A stretch of DNA of 64,000 nucleotides, taken from assembly GCA_963799315.1 (NCBI GenBank), contig CAWCWP010000001.1, forward strand, positions 620,001-684,000, in the 5' to 3' direction. Source of the stretch: Parerythrobacter_A sp963799315 (GTDB lineage: Bacteria > Pseudomonadota > Alphaproteobacteria > Sphingomonadales > Sphingomonadaceae). The notes beneath the pieces were generated by a model. The model was not told the DNA's origin. It saw only the letters and a program-made list of their open reading frames with translations, and made no database searches. Below are positions 29,098 through 38,383 of the stretch, piece by piece. The position numbers were made by a program, and so were the translations under genes. The first letter of the stretch is position 1; every line of letters starts with the position of its first letter.

Positions 29098-30968
29098 ATG
29101 CCCGCCTATCGTTCCCGCACCATCCACCCACGGCCGCAACATGGCGGGCGCACGCGGATTGTGGCGCGCCACCGGCATGAAGGACGGCGATTTCGGCAAG
29201 CCGATCATCGCCGTGGTCAACAGTTTCACCCAGTTCGTGCCGGGCCATGTCCACCTGAAGGATCTGGGCCAGCTGGTCGCGCGCGAGATCGAGGCGGCGG
29301 GCGGCGTTGCCAAGGAATTCAACACCATCGCGGTGGATGACGGCATCGCGATGGGCCATGACGGGATGCTCTATTCGCTGCCCAGCCGCGACCTGATCGC
29401 CGACAGCGTGGAATACATGGTCAACGCCCATTGCGCCGATGCGATGGTGTGCATCTCCAATTGCGACAAGATCACGCCCGGCATGCTGATGGCGGCGATG
29501 CGGCTCAACATCCCCGTCGTGTTCGTCAGCGGCGGGCCGATGGAGGCGGGCAAGGTGGTGCTGGACGGCAAGGAGGTCGCGCTCGACCTGGTCGATGCGA
29601 TGGTGGCCGCCGCCGACGAAAGCTATACCGACGAACAGGTGCTCGACATCGAGCGATCGCCTGCCCGACCTGCGGATCGTGCTGCGGGCATGTTCACCGC
29701 CAATTCGATGAACTGCCTGACCGAGGCGCTGGGCCTGTCGCTGCCCGGCAATGGCTCTACGCTGGCCACGCATTCGGACCGCAAGGCGCTGTTCCAGCGG
29801 GCGGGACGGCTGATCGTGGAGCTGTGCCAATCGCTATTACGAGGAGGACGACGCCAGCGTCCTGCCGCGCACCATCGCCAGTTTCGACGCGTTCGAGAAC
29901 GCGATGAGCCTCGACATCGCGATGGGCGGTTCGACCAACACCGTGCTGCACCTGCTGGCCGCCGCGAAGGAGGCCGGGATCGACTTCACCATGGCCGATA
30001 TCGACCGGCTGAGCCGCCGCGTGCCGTGCCTCTGCAAGGTCGCACCGGCCAAGGACGACGTGCATATGGAGGACGTCCACCGCGCGGGCGGCATCATGGC
30101 GATCCTGGGCGAGCTCGACCGGGCGGGCTTGCTGAACACCGCGCTGCCGACCGTCCATAGCCCGACGCATGGCCGATGCGCTGGCGGATTGGGACATCAG
30201 CCGCCGATCCGACCAACGGCAGGTGCGCGAATTCTATTCCTCGCCGCGCCGGGCGGGGTGCCGACACAGACCGCCTTCAGCCAGTCGCGCCGCTGGGACT
30301 GCGCTCGACACCGACCGCGAGGGCGGCGTCATCCGCAGCGCCGAGCACGCCTTCAGCCAGGATGGCGGGCTGGCGGTGCTTTACGGCAATATCGCGCGCG
30401 ACGGCTGCATCGTGAAAACCGCCGGGGTGGACGAAAGCATCCTGACATTCACCGGTCCGGCCCGCGTGTTCGAGAGCCAGGACGATGCCGTCACCGCCAT
30501 CCTGACCGGGCAAGTCGTGGCAGGCGATGTTGTCGTGATTCGCTACGAAGGGCCGCGCGGCGGACCGGGCATGCAGGAAATGCTGTATCCGACCAGCTAC
30601 CTGAAATCGAAGGGGCTGGGCGCGGCCTGTGCGCTGCTTACCGACGGGCGATTTTCCGGCGGCACGTCGGGCCTGTCGCATCGGCCACGCCACTCCCGAA
30701 GCGGCGGAGGGCGGCACCATCGCGCTGGTCGAGGAAGGCGACACGATCGTCATCGACATTCCTGCGCGGAGCATCGCGGTCTCGGTGCCCGACGAGACGC
30801 TGGCGGCGCGACGGGCGGCGATGGAGGCGCGGGGCGATGCGGCGTGGCAACCCGCCAAACCGCGGCCCCGCAAGGTTTCCGCAAGCCTTGCAGGCCTATG
30901 CCGCCATGACCACCAGCGCCGCGCGCGGCGCGGTGCGCGATGTGACACAGTTAAGGCGAACCCGATGA
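29098..30968 (+). CDS. ilvD: Dihydroxy-acid dehydratase (frameshifted)
   Basis: Iron-sulfur dehydratase of branched-chain amino acid and pantothenate synthesis, turning 2,3-dihydroxy-isovalerate or -3-methylvalerate into the 2-oxo acid. About 617 aa, the E. coli IlvD length. Conserved parts are MAGARGLWRATG, CISNCDKITPGMLMA, the cluster cysteine block around ACPTCGSC (broken by a shift), MGGSTNTVLHLLAAA and DGRFSGGTSGLS. About eight indels occur (near 29128, 29655, 29830, 30168, 30210, 30295, 30680, 30885). The related 6-phosphogluconate dehydratase (edd) fits less well. The stop overlaps the start of the next lipoprotein gene (ATGA). Confidence 0.9.
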
Positions 30969-31378
30969 CTTTTGCGAAAACGACGATACTGGCGGCTGGC
31001 CTCGGACTTGCCCTGTCCGGCTGTGGCGAGGCAGAGCGGGAGCGCACGCAACCACCCGCCGCCGACGGTTCCAGCGCGATAGAATGCGCGCTGGGCGACG
31101 GCAGCGAGTTTGCCGAAGTCTGCTTTCTGGAAGAAGTCGCATCGGACGAAGAGGGCGAGTTTGCCGGCCTGGCGGCACTCATGCTGCGCGCGCCCGACGG
31201 TGGCTATCGCCGGTTCTATGTCGATCCCGATGGCGCAGGCCTGATCGCTGCCGACGGTGCCGATGTGTCGGTCAACACGCTCAGCGCGGATGGCGCAATG
31301 CTGGAAGTAAGCGTGGCAGACGACCGCTATCGCCTGCCGACCCGAACCGCGAAGTCCGTTCCCGAAGACGCGGGCTGA
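30965..31378 (+). CDS. Small lipoprotein, function unknown
   Basis: Protein of 137 aa with a lipoprotein signal peptide, ILAAGLGLALSGC, so the mature protein would be anchored by Cys at residue ~20. The mature part is acidic and predicted to be beta-rich. It contains two cysteines (IECALGDG and AEVCFLEE) that could pair, and ends with a short charged tail. I recognise no family. The ATG overlaps the ilvD stop and its own stop lies 2 bp before the RNA methyltransferase start, so it is translationally coupled on both sides. Confidence 0.72.
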   Translation: MTFAKTTILAAGLGLALSGCGEAERERTQPPAADGSSAIECALGDGSEFAEVCFLEEVASDEEGEFAGLAALMLRAPDGGYRRFYVDPDGAGLIAADGADVSVNTLSADGAMLEVSVADDRYRLPTRTAKSVPEDAG

Positions 31379-31380
31379 CA

Positions 31381-32568
31381 ATGGCGACGCCGATTGTCCG
31401 CATCGCCGCCAAGGGCGATGGGGTGACGCAAGACGGGCGGCACTTTCCCGGTACGGTGACCGGCGATGTGGTCGAAACGGATGGCACCGTCGTCCCCGGT
31501 CCACACCGTGCCGTCCCGCCCTGCCGCCATTTCGGCCGGTGCGGCGGATGCCAGTTGCAGCATGCGGACGAAGCGGCGTGGCGCGCCTTCGTCACCGCGC
31601 GCGTCGTCGATGCGGCGGCGGGGCAGTCGCTGGTGGCGGATAGCGTGCTGGAAACGCACTGCTCGCCACCCGCTTCGCGCCGACGGGCGACGTATCACGC
31701 GAGCCTTGGCAAGCGCGCGAAGATCGGGTTCCGCGAGCGGGGTGGACACACGATCATCGACCAGCGCGAATGCCCGATACTGCTGCCCGCCCTGCAGGCA
31801 TTGGTCGCGCCGTTGCGTAAGTTGCTGGCGACGTTTCCGGGTAGCGGCACGGTCGATATCGACCTTGCCATGGTGGACCAGGGTATTGCCTGCGGCTTGC
31901 GAAAGCTGACGCTGGAAGTCCTCGATGAAACGCAAAGGGTCATCGACTTTGCGCAGGACCATAGGCTGGCGCGGCTGACAATCGATCAAGGGTACGGGGC
32001 GGAGGTGCAGTGGGAGCCGGAGCCGGTGACGATCACGTTGGGCGGGGTGCCGGTGCCTTTCCCGGAAGGTGCTTTCCTGCAACCGACCGCCGACGGCGAG
32101 GCGGCGATGCTGCGCGATGCCCGCGCATGGCTGGCGGACAGTGCGACCGTTGCGGACCTGTTTGCGGGGCTGGGCACGTTTGCGTTTGCCCTGTCGGATC
32201 ACGCCAAGGTGCTGGCTGTGGAAGCCTCGCGCGACCTGTCGCTGGCGTGTCGGACGGCAGCGCGCAGCCGGGGGCGGCAGGTGCAAACGGCGCATCGCGA
32301 CCTGTTCCGCGATTCACTCACCGCAGCGGAGCTGGCGAAACTGGATGCTATCGTGCTCGACCCGCCGCGCGCCGGGGCGAAGACGCAGTGCCGTGAACTG
32401 GCGCAAAGCAGGGTCGAGCGGATTGTCTATGTCAGCTGCAACCCGTCGAGCTGGGCACGCGATGCGCGGACGCTGGTCGATGGCGGCTACCGGCTGGCGG
32501 CCCTGCGCCCGATCGGCCAATTCCGCTGGTCCACCCATGTCGAGCTGACCAGCCTGTTCGTGCGATAG
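31381..32568 (+). CDS. 23S rRNA (uracil-5-)-methyltransferase family (RlmC/RlmD/TrmA)
   Basis: SAM-dependent RNA m5U methyltransferase of 395 aa, intact. An N-terminal iron-sulfur motif CRHFGRCGGCQLQH (C-x5-C-x2-C) places it with RlmD/RlmC-type enzymes and not plain TrmA. The SAM-binding loop is ADLFAGLGTFAFAL, then IVLDPPRAGAKTQ, and the catalytic cysteine is in YVSCNPSSWARD. The TRAM domain is short. The exact rRNA or tRNA position cannot be assigned. Its stop is 6 bp from the convergent stop of exosortase-associated hydrolase 1, marking the left border of the XrtA locus. Confidence 0.9.
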   Translation: MATPIVRIAAKGDGVTQDGRHFPGTVTGDVVETDGTVVPGPHRAVPPCRHFGRCGGCQLQHADEAAWRAFVTARVVDAAAGQSLVADSVLETHCSPPASRRRATYHASLGKRAKIGFRERGGHTIIDQRECPILLPALQALVAPLRKLLATFPGSGTVDIDLAMVDQGIACGLRKLTLEVLDETQRVIDFAQDHRLARLTIDQGYGAEVQWEPEPVTITLGGVPVPFPEGAFLQPTADGEAAMLRDARAWLADSATVADLFAGLGTFAFALSDHAKVLAVEASRDLSLACRTAARSRGRQVQTAHRDLFRDSLTAAELAKLDAIVLDPPRAGAKTQCRELAQSRVERIVYVSCNPSSWARDARTLVDGGYRLAALRPIGQFRWSTHVELTSLFVR

Positions 32569-32574
32569 CGCCCG

Positions 32575-33355
32575 TCAGGCGCGCAATGCTGCCAATATCT
32601 GCGCGTCCAACCAGTCTTGCGCAGCGGGTTCGACGAAGCCGTGCGAGGCACCCGGACAATGCCGGATACGCGCGTCGTCGGCAGGCCAGCTCCGCGCGAA
32701 AGCCTGCGCGGTGCGGTCGTTTCCGGCCAGCAGGATGCGGACGTCTCCAGCGTTGTCGTCCATGCCTTCGCGCATCCGGTCTACGAGGCTGCTGGCAGGT
32801 TTGCCCGGCTTGATTGCCTGCATCAGACCGCGCGAAAGTTTAGGGAAGTTTACCCCACCGCGCAGCAGGCGCGCGATCTCGCGGGGGTTCGAAAGTTTCT
32901 CACGATATCGGGCTCTTGCTTCGACAGGAGAGGGGTTTTCGGATGCTTCGGTCTCGTCGAAAGTCCACGGATTGGCGAGGATCAGGGCATCGCTTCCCAC
33001 GCCGCCCGACAGCATCAGGGCGCTCGCCGCATCGCAGTTACCGAAGGTAACTATACGCTCTGTTTGCGGCGATATTGCCTGGAATGCGGCGAGGCGCAGC
33101 GGCGATGTCGAGCGCGCTCTTGCTGTAGCCCCGGTTTTCACCATCGCTGTCGCCCATGCCGCGCCGGTCGTATCGGAACACCGGAAAACCGGCGGCGGCA
33201 ATGCGCGCGGCGAAGCGGGACTGGCCCTGGAATGCGCCCGACCGGATTTCATTGCCGCCGGTCACGATCAGCAAGCCGGTACTGCCCGGCGCGGTGTCGA
33301 TGGTGCCGATGCAGGTGGTGCTGCGGCATTCGAAGGCGAGGTGGAGGCGGCTCAC
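32575..33355 (-). CDS. Hydrolase 1, exosortase A system-associated
   Basis: Alpha/beta hydrolase of ~259 aa belonging to the TIGR03100-type hydrolases found only beside exosortase A loci. Landmarks are GLLIVTGGNEIRSG, VFRYDRRGMGDSDG, the nucleophile region FGNCDAASALML (Cys or Ser elbow position occupied by C-D) and a C-terminal SHGFV supplying His. The GTG start at 33355 overlaps the stop of hydrolase 2 (GTGA). One extra base near 33107 shifts the frame. The natural substrate is unknown; a role in trimming or transferring an acyl group on the exopolysaccharide is inferred from context. Confidence 0.85.
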
Positions 33356-34053
33356 GCGGCAGGGTCTCCGGCATCGGCAATGCCCGTTGCGATGATGGCG
33401 GCAAGCGCATCGGCCTGCGCCGCATCTTCGCCCGGCTCGGCCCGTCGCCACGGCGGCGCGCCGGTCAGCATCGCCTGCTCCACTGTCATCTGTCGCGGCG
33501 CGGACGGCAGCACGGCGGTATTGAGTGCGGTGAACAGGTCCGCGCCGAGCGTCCAGCCGCCCAGCACGATGCCGTCGGCCGTGCCTTGCGCTTCGAGTTC
33601 CGCCATCGTCCGTTCTCGGCCCGCCTCGCGATCCGACAGCGACTGCGCGCGCATCATGGTGCGCAGCACGCTCGCGCCGGTCGCGGGGGCGTAGCGCCAG
33701 CCCGGCAAGTCCGTGGGCGCATAGTTCGCGGCGAGGCGCACGGAGAGGCAATGGCTGGCGTTGAAATGCTGGCGCGCCGCTTCGGCCGCCTGCCGCAGCG
33801 ATGCGAGTGTCACCTTGTCGGCAGGAACCAGGCTTTCGTTCAAGCCGGGCAGGTCGGGCATGATCGCGTCGATACCCGCACCGTCCAGCCGCTCCATCAC
33901 CAGCGCCAGTTGCCGCCGCAGCTTGTTGTGTTCATCGAAAGGCGGGGGCAGCACCAGCACGCGCGACGTGCGGCCACGGTCGAAGGCAAACGCCATCTCG
34001 TCGCATGTCGAACCGTCCGGTGCGAGCGCGGGCCAGACCGTCGCTGCGCGCAT
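33352..34053 (-). CDS. Hydrolase 2, exosortase A system-associated
   Basis: Protein of 233 aa matching the second hydrolase type (TIGR03101-like) linked to exosortase A. It starts MRAATVWPALAPDG, has the strand-loop VLVLPPPFDEHNKLRRQ typical of this group, and ends SLSDREAGRERTMAE and VLGGWTLGADL. It lies 2 bp after the acyl carrier protein and overlaps hydrolase 1. The open frame continues upstream through the carrier protein region, but I start at 34053 where the family N-terminus begins. The reaction is not known. Confidence 0.8.
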   Translation of the reverse strand: MRAATVWPALAPDGSTCDEMAFAFDRGRTSRVLVLPPPFDEHNKLRRQLALVMERLDGAGIDAIMPDLPGLNESLVPADKVTLASLRQAAEAARQHFNASHCLSVRLAANYAPTDLPGWRYAPATGASVLRTMMRAQSLSDREAGRERTMAELEAQGTADGIVLGGWTLGADLFTALNTAVLPSAPRQMTVEQAMLTGAPPWRRAEPGEDAAQADALAAIIATGIADAGDPAA

Positions 34054-34055
34054 GG

Positions 34056-34377
34056 TCAGCTGGCCGCGACTTTCGCTTCGGCAAAGGCCAGCAGGCCGCC
34101 ATAGGTTTCCAGCATTTCGCCATCGACATCCTCGTCGTCGATCACGATGTCGAGCCGGTCCTCCAGTTCCGTCAGCAGCCCCGCGACGGCCATCGAGTCC
34201 AGTTCGGGCAAATGGCCGAACAGTCCGGTATCGCGCATCGAACCCCGCCACCTGATCGGCAGGCAGGGCGAGGACATCGGCAAGGACGGACCGCAGCGCG
34301 GCGTCGATTGCGGCACGGCTCGGCCCGATCGCCTCTTCGGCGTCCTCGGTCGGGATGGCGGATGGCGAAGTAGCCAT
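34056..34377 (-). CDS. Acyl carrier protein of the exosortase A locus (frameshifted)
   Basis: Small acidic protein of about 106 aa with a phosphopantetheine-attachment motif, LPELDSMAVAGLL, where the Ser after Asp carries the prosthetic group. It is flanked by helices such as LTELEDRLDIVIDDEDVDGE. The first half (AAIDAALRSVLADVLALPAD) and the second half are in different frames, joined by one extra base near 34237. It sits between the GNAT acyltransferase and the two hydrolases and across from an AMP-forming ligase. That arrangement suggests it carries an amino-acyl or acyl group made for polysaccharide modification. Confidence 0.85.
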
Positions 34378-34442
34378 AAGGTCGAACACTGCCCCTTGCT
34401 TCTGATATAGCGGGTTCGGATGCACCGAAACAGGCGCTGGCC

Positions 34443-35418
34443 CTAGCGTTCGCGCCTGTTGCGCGCAAGCCGCTGGCGGGCCTTGCGCGCGGCATGTGCC
34501 AGAATGGCCGGCCAGATGCGCGGCGTGGCAGGATCGAAGCATTCGAGGCGGTAACGCAGCGCGCACCTCCTCCATCCAGTCGCGCTTGTACGGATCGTTG
34601 CCGGTGCCGAAATCGATGAGCGCGACGCGGTCGGTGTCGATCACATGCTCGAACAGGGCGGCGGTCAGCGTGGTCCCTGCCGAAAGCGCCTTGTCCGCTT
34701 CCAGATGCGCGAGCTTGTGGATGTAGGCGGTGCCGTCCTCGACCGTCCAGAACTGCGCCGCAACAGCGCGCCCCTCCGCATAGGCCAAGCCGAGCCGCAT
34801 CCGCCCCGACGCCGCTTCCTGCGCCGCAAAGGTCCGCAGCAGGGCAGCGTCGCCCTCCGCCGGTTTCCAGCTATTGGCATAGATCTTCTCGTAGTCGCGC
34901 CAGCTTTCGTCGTCGAAATCGGTCAGGATACGGACCGACACTTTCTTCGCCTTGCGCTTCAGCGTGGTCCGCATCTGTCCGGGCCGTTCCGCCCAGTATT
35001 CCGCAAAACTGCGGCCCTGCACATGCAGGATATGATTATGATCGGCTGGCTGCAAATCCGTCCACCAGCCCGCCTGCCGGAATGCCATGCGCAGCGTTTG
35101 CGCTTCGGTTTCGGGCAGGGCGGTCAGCACGGTGTGTGCATGTTCTTTGCGCAGGTCCGCTGCGATGCCGGTCCACAACCGTTCGGCACCATCGGGTTGC
35201 CAGGTAAAGCTGTACCAGTTCGCCAGCGCCTCCAGCCGCCCGTCGCGCTTCGCCAGCGCCATCGTGGCGGTGTCGCTGCCGTCGACAGCCTGCACGAACA
35301 GCGGCGCAGCCTCGCGCTCCGCCAGCAACGCGAACCAGTCGGCGCGGGCAAACGGGCCAGAAGGCGCAGCAGTTGCTTGCAAACCGTTAACCGTGGAATG
35401 ATAGCTGACGCTTGTCAC
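34443..35418 (-). CDS. GNAT-family acyltransferase, exosortase A locus
   Basis: Protein of about 324 aa with a BioF2/FemAB-like GNAT fold (PF13480 type): RTTLKRKAKKVSVRI, RDYEKIYANSWKPAEGDA, GRAVAAQFWTVEDGTAYIHKLAH and IDFGTGNDPYKRDWME. Such proteins transfer acyl or aminoacyl groups, often to cell-wall or polysaccharide acceptors. One extra base near 34562 breaks the frame; corrected, it ends with a basic ARKARQRLARNRRER tail. The ATG at 35418 lies inside the opposite-strand ligase gene as annotated; a TTG at 35382 is an alternative. First gene of the left arm of the locus. Confidence 0.85.
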
Positions 35419-36974
35419 AGAGCCTTCGCGTTATCGAACAAGGTAAATACAATCCCGAATACGCCGCCTTCCAGCAAGCCGATCGACCATCTGACCGAGT
35501 GCGGACAGGCGGGCGATGCTGCACTGGTGCTGCGCAGTGAAACGCTTAGCTACGAGGAATTAAGAAGCCGTGTTGGGCGGTTGGCCGCGTGGCTGCGCGA
35601 CACGGTTGGAACGCCGGGCGCGCGGGTGGCGACCTGGGCGGCGAAGGGGGAGCTTGCCTGCCTGATGCCGCTTGGCTGCCGCGCGCGCCGGACTGGTGCA
35701 TGTGCCGATCAACCCGCTGCTGAAACGCGCGCAGGTGGCGCATATCCTGTCCGATGCCGGCGTGCGGTTGTTGCTGGGAACACCGGCGCGGCTGGCAACG
35801 CTGGCACCCGGCGATGTGCCGGACGAGTGCGCGACGCTGGGCGAAGCGGATGCGTTGAAGGCGGCTGCGCAGACCGCGAAACCTCTGCCGCCGTCCGATG
35901 CCGATCCGGATGCGCTGTGCGCGCTGCTCTATACCAGCGGATCGACCGGACGGCCCAAGGGGGTGATGCTGAGCCATGCGAATCTGTGGCTGGGGGCGGA
36001 AAGCGTCGCCGGGTATCTTGGCCTTGGCGGCCGACGATGCGACGCTGGCCGTGCTGCCACTGTCGTTCGATTACGGGCAAAGCCAGCTGTTCAGCACATG
36101 GTATTCGGGGGGCCGTGTCGTGCCGCTCGATTACCTGTTTGCGAAGGATGTGGCGAAGGCGTGCGCCAAACACTCCATCACCACGCTTGCCGCTGTGCCG
36201 CCGCTGTGGGTGCAGCTTGTCGAAACGGAATGGCCCGCCGATGCGGTGGCGAGCATGCGCCGGCTGACCAATAGCGGCGGTGCGTTGACGGAGCCGCTGG
36301 TGCGTTCGCTTCGCACGCAATTTCCGGATGCGGACCTGTATCGCGATGTACGGCCTGACCGAAGCGTTCCGTTCGACCTATCTCGATCCTGCGCTGATCG
36401 ACAGCCATCCGACCTCGATGGGCACCGCGATACCCCATGCCGAAGTGCTGGTGATCGATAATGACGGCGCAGTCGCGGGTGCGGACGAAGAGGGCGAGCT
36501 GGTGCATTGCGGGCCGCTGGTGGCGCAAGGGTATTGGCAGGACGATGTGCGGACCGCCGAACGGTTCAGGCCAGCGCCCGCCGCCTCCCGCTATGGCGGC
36601 ACGGCGGTGTGGTCGGGCGACCGGGTCCGGCGCGATGCGGACGGTCTGCTGCACTTTGTCGGCAGGCGCGACGCGATGATAAAGAGTGCGGGCAACCGGA
36701 TCAGCCCGGCGGAAATCGAAGCGGCGGCAGTCGATACGGGGCTGGTGGTCGAGGCCGTCGCATTGGGATTGGCGGATGTCCGGCTGGGACAGGTCATCCA
36801 TCTTGTCGTGCGCGGGCAAGGACGGTCTGGCGGAGGAAGCCTTGCGCAAGGCACTGGCGCAGGCTCTGCCCAATTTCATGCAGCCGCACACGATCCACTG
36901 GCGCGACGTGATGCCCCTCAATGCGAACGGCAAGATCGACCGCACAGCGTCTCGCGCTGGAGATCGGCGCATGA
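35398..36974 (+). CDS. Acyl-CoA ligase (AMP-forming), exosortase A system-associated (frameshifted)
   Basis: ANL-superfamily adenylating enzyme (TIGR03098 type), about 520 aa. Landmarks are the P-loop YTSGSTGRPKGVMLSH, LPLSFDYGQSQLFSTWYSGG, MYGLTEAFRSTYL, WSGDRVRRDADG and the terminal MPLNANGKIDRTAL with its lysine. Five indels (near 35690, 36025, 36345, 36820, 36950). The start is unsettled: the ATG at 35398 overlaps the divergent GNAT gene, and a better N-terminus begins at 35452 (PNTPPSSKPIDHL), with AAGG upstream but ATC as read, perhaps a miscalled ATG. The stop overlaps the decarboxylase start. Likely loads the neighbouring carrier protein. Confidence 0.86.
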
Positions 36975-38198
36975 AGCCGCTCGGCCCCATTCCCGACGGC
37001 TTTGCCACGAAAGACGGCGAGCTGGCCATTGGCGGCAGGACGGCAAGCGACCTTGCGGACGCCGCCGGCGAGACGCCCCTGTTCGTCTATGACAGCGCAA
37101 TCCTCGATGCCACGATGGCGCGATTGCGCGCGGCGATGCCGGAGCGGCTGCATGTCAATTACGCGATCAAGGCCAATCCGTTCGCGCCTGTGCTGCGTCA
37201 TATGGAGGGGTTGGTCGATGGCTTCGATATCGCGTCGGGCGGCGAGCTGGAGCTGGCGCGGGAGGCGGGAATCGCGGCGGAGCGGGTCAGCTTTGCCGGA
37301 CCGGGCAAGCGCGACACCGAGCTGGAAGCGGCCATCCGCTTCGGCGCGACGCTGAATTGCGAAAGCGAAGGCGAGGCGGACCGGACGCTGGCCATCGCCG
37401 ACCGCATCGGCATTGCCCCCAGGATGGCGCTGCGGGTCAATCCCGATTTCGAGCTGCGCGGGTCGGGCATGAAGATGGGCGGCGGTGCCAAGCCGTTCGG
37501 CATCGACAGCGCGCAGGTGCCGGCGCTGGCGAAGCGATTGCTGGCTGCCGGGATCGAGTGGCAGGGGCTTGCACATCTTTACCGGCAGCCAGGCGCTGGA
37601 CGCCGATGCGCTGATCGAGGCGCAGGCCAATGTGCTGGCGCTGGCGGCATCGCTGACGGACGACATCGGCGAAGCCTTGCCCAAGCTCAATATGGGCGGC
37701 GGGTTCGGCATTCCCTATTTCGCCAAGGATACGCCGGTCGATATCGAGGCCATCGGCGCGGCACTGGAACACCGCTTCGCCGAATTGCCCGACGCGATGC
37801 GGGACACGCATCTGTGCCTTGAACTGGGGCGCTATCTGGTCGGACAGTCCGGCGTGTATCTGACCCGCATTCTCGACCGCAAGACCAGCCACGGTGTCAC
37901 CTATCTCGTCACCGATGGTGGCCTGCATCACCAGCTGGCCGCGTCGGGCAATTTCGGCACGGTGGTGCGGCGCAACTATCCCGTCGCTATCGCCAACAGG
38001 TTCGGGGCCGAAGCGACCGAGGAAGTCAATGTGGTCGGCTGCCTGTGCACACCGCTGGACCGGCTGGCCGATGCCGCCATGCTGCCGCGTGCCGAGGTGG
38101 GCGATCTGGTCGCGGTGTTCTGCGCCGGGGCTTACGGCGCGACATCCTCCCCCATGATGTTCCTGGGACAGGGTCCGGCACGCGAAATGCTGGTTTAA
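36971..38198 (+). CDS. PLP-dependent decarboxylase, exosortase A system-associated
   Basis: Fold-type III decarboxylase (TIGR03099 type), ~408 aa, related to diaminopimelate and ornithine decarboxylases. It has the PLP lysine in VNYAIKANPFAPVLRH, GFDIASGGELELA, NPDFELRGSGMKMGGG, LNMGGGFGIPYF, ELGRYLVGQSGVYL and the C-terminal CGA-like substrate loop VVGCLCTPLDRLAD. One indel near 37570. It would make an amine or D/L-amino compound by decarboxylation; the amino acid is unknown. ATGA overlap with the ligase suggests that the amine or amino acid handled here is what the ligase or carrier protein uses. Confidence 0.9.
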
Positions 38199-38200
38199 CC

Positions 38201-38230
38201 TGTCCGGACAAATCCGTCCCGCAGCGGGAC
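38201..38230. promoter_or_regulatory. Two adjacent perfect palindromes after the decarboxylase gene
   Basis: TGTCCGGACA (38201-38210) is a perfect 10-bp palindrome. GTCCCGCAGCGGGAC (38216-38230) is perfect apart from its central base. They lie 3-32 bp after the decarboxylase stop, at the head of the 185-bp gap before the export lipoprotein gene. There is no T-run, so either a weak hairpin terminator or protein-binding sites are possible. Confidence 0.45.
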
Positions 38231-38383
38231 GCGCGCATCCTAAACAGCCGTAAACGCAAAAAGGCTAACCGGATGTTCACCCTTTTCGCCGAGTAACCTT
38301 GCCTGTCCGCGGGTTGTGGAAGGCGCAGATCGTTTCTGTGCCGCCCCCGATTGCCCCGCTCAAATGGCAAGGATGCAGCAGCG

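Noticed and set aside
14978..30968. Programmed frameshifting or recoding as the cause of the many broken frames
   Set aside because: Sites share no slippery heptamer or common structure, go in both directions, and cluster by region instead of by gene type.
29098..30968. 6-phosphogluconate dehydratase (edd) as identity of the dehydratase
   Set aside because: The segments MAGARGLWRATG and CISNCDKITPGMLMA and the ~617-aa length match IlvD better than Edd.
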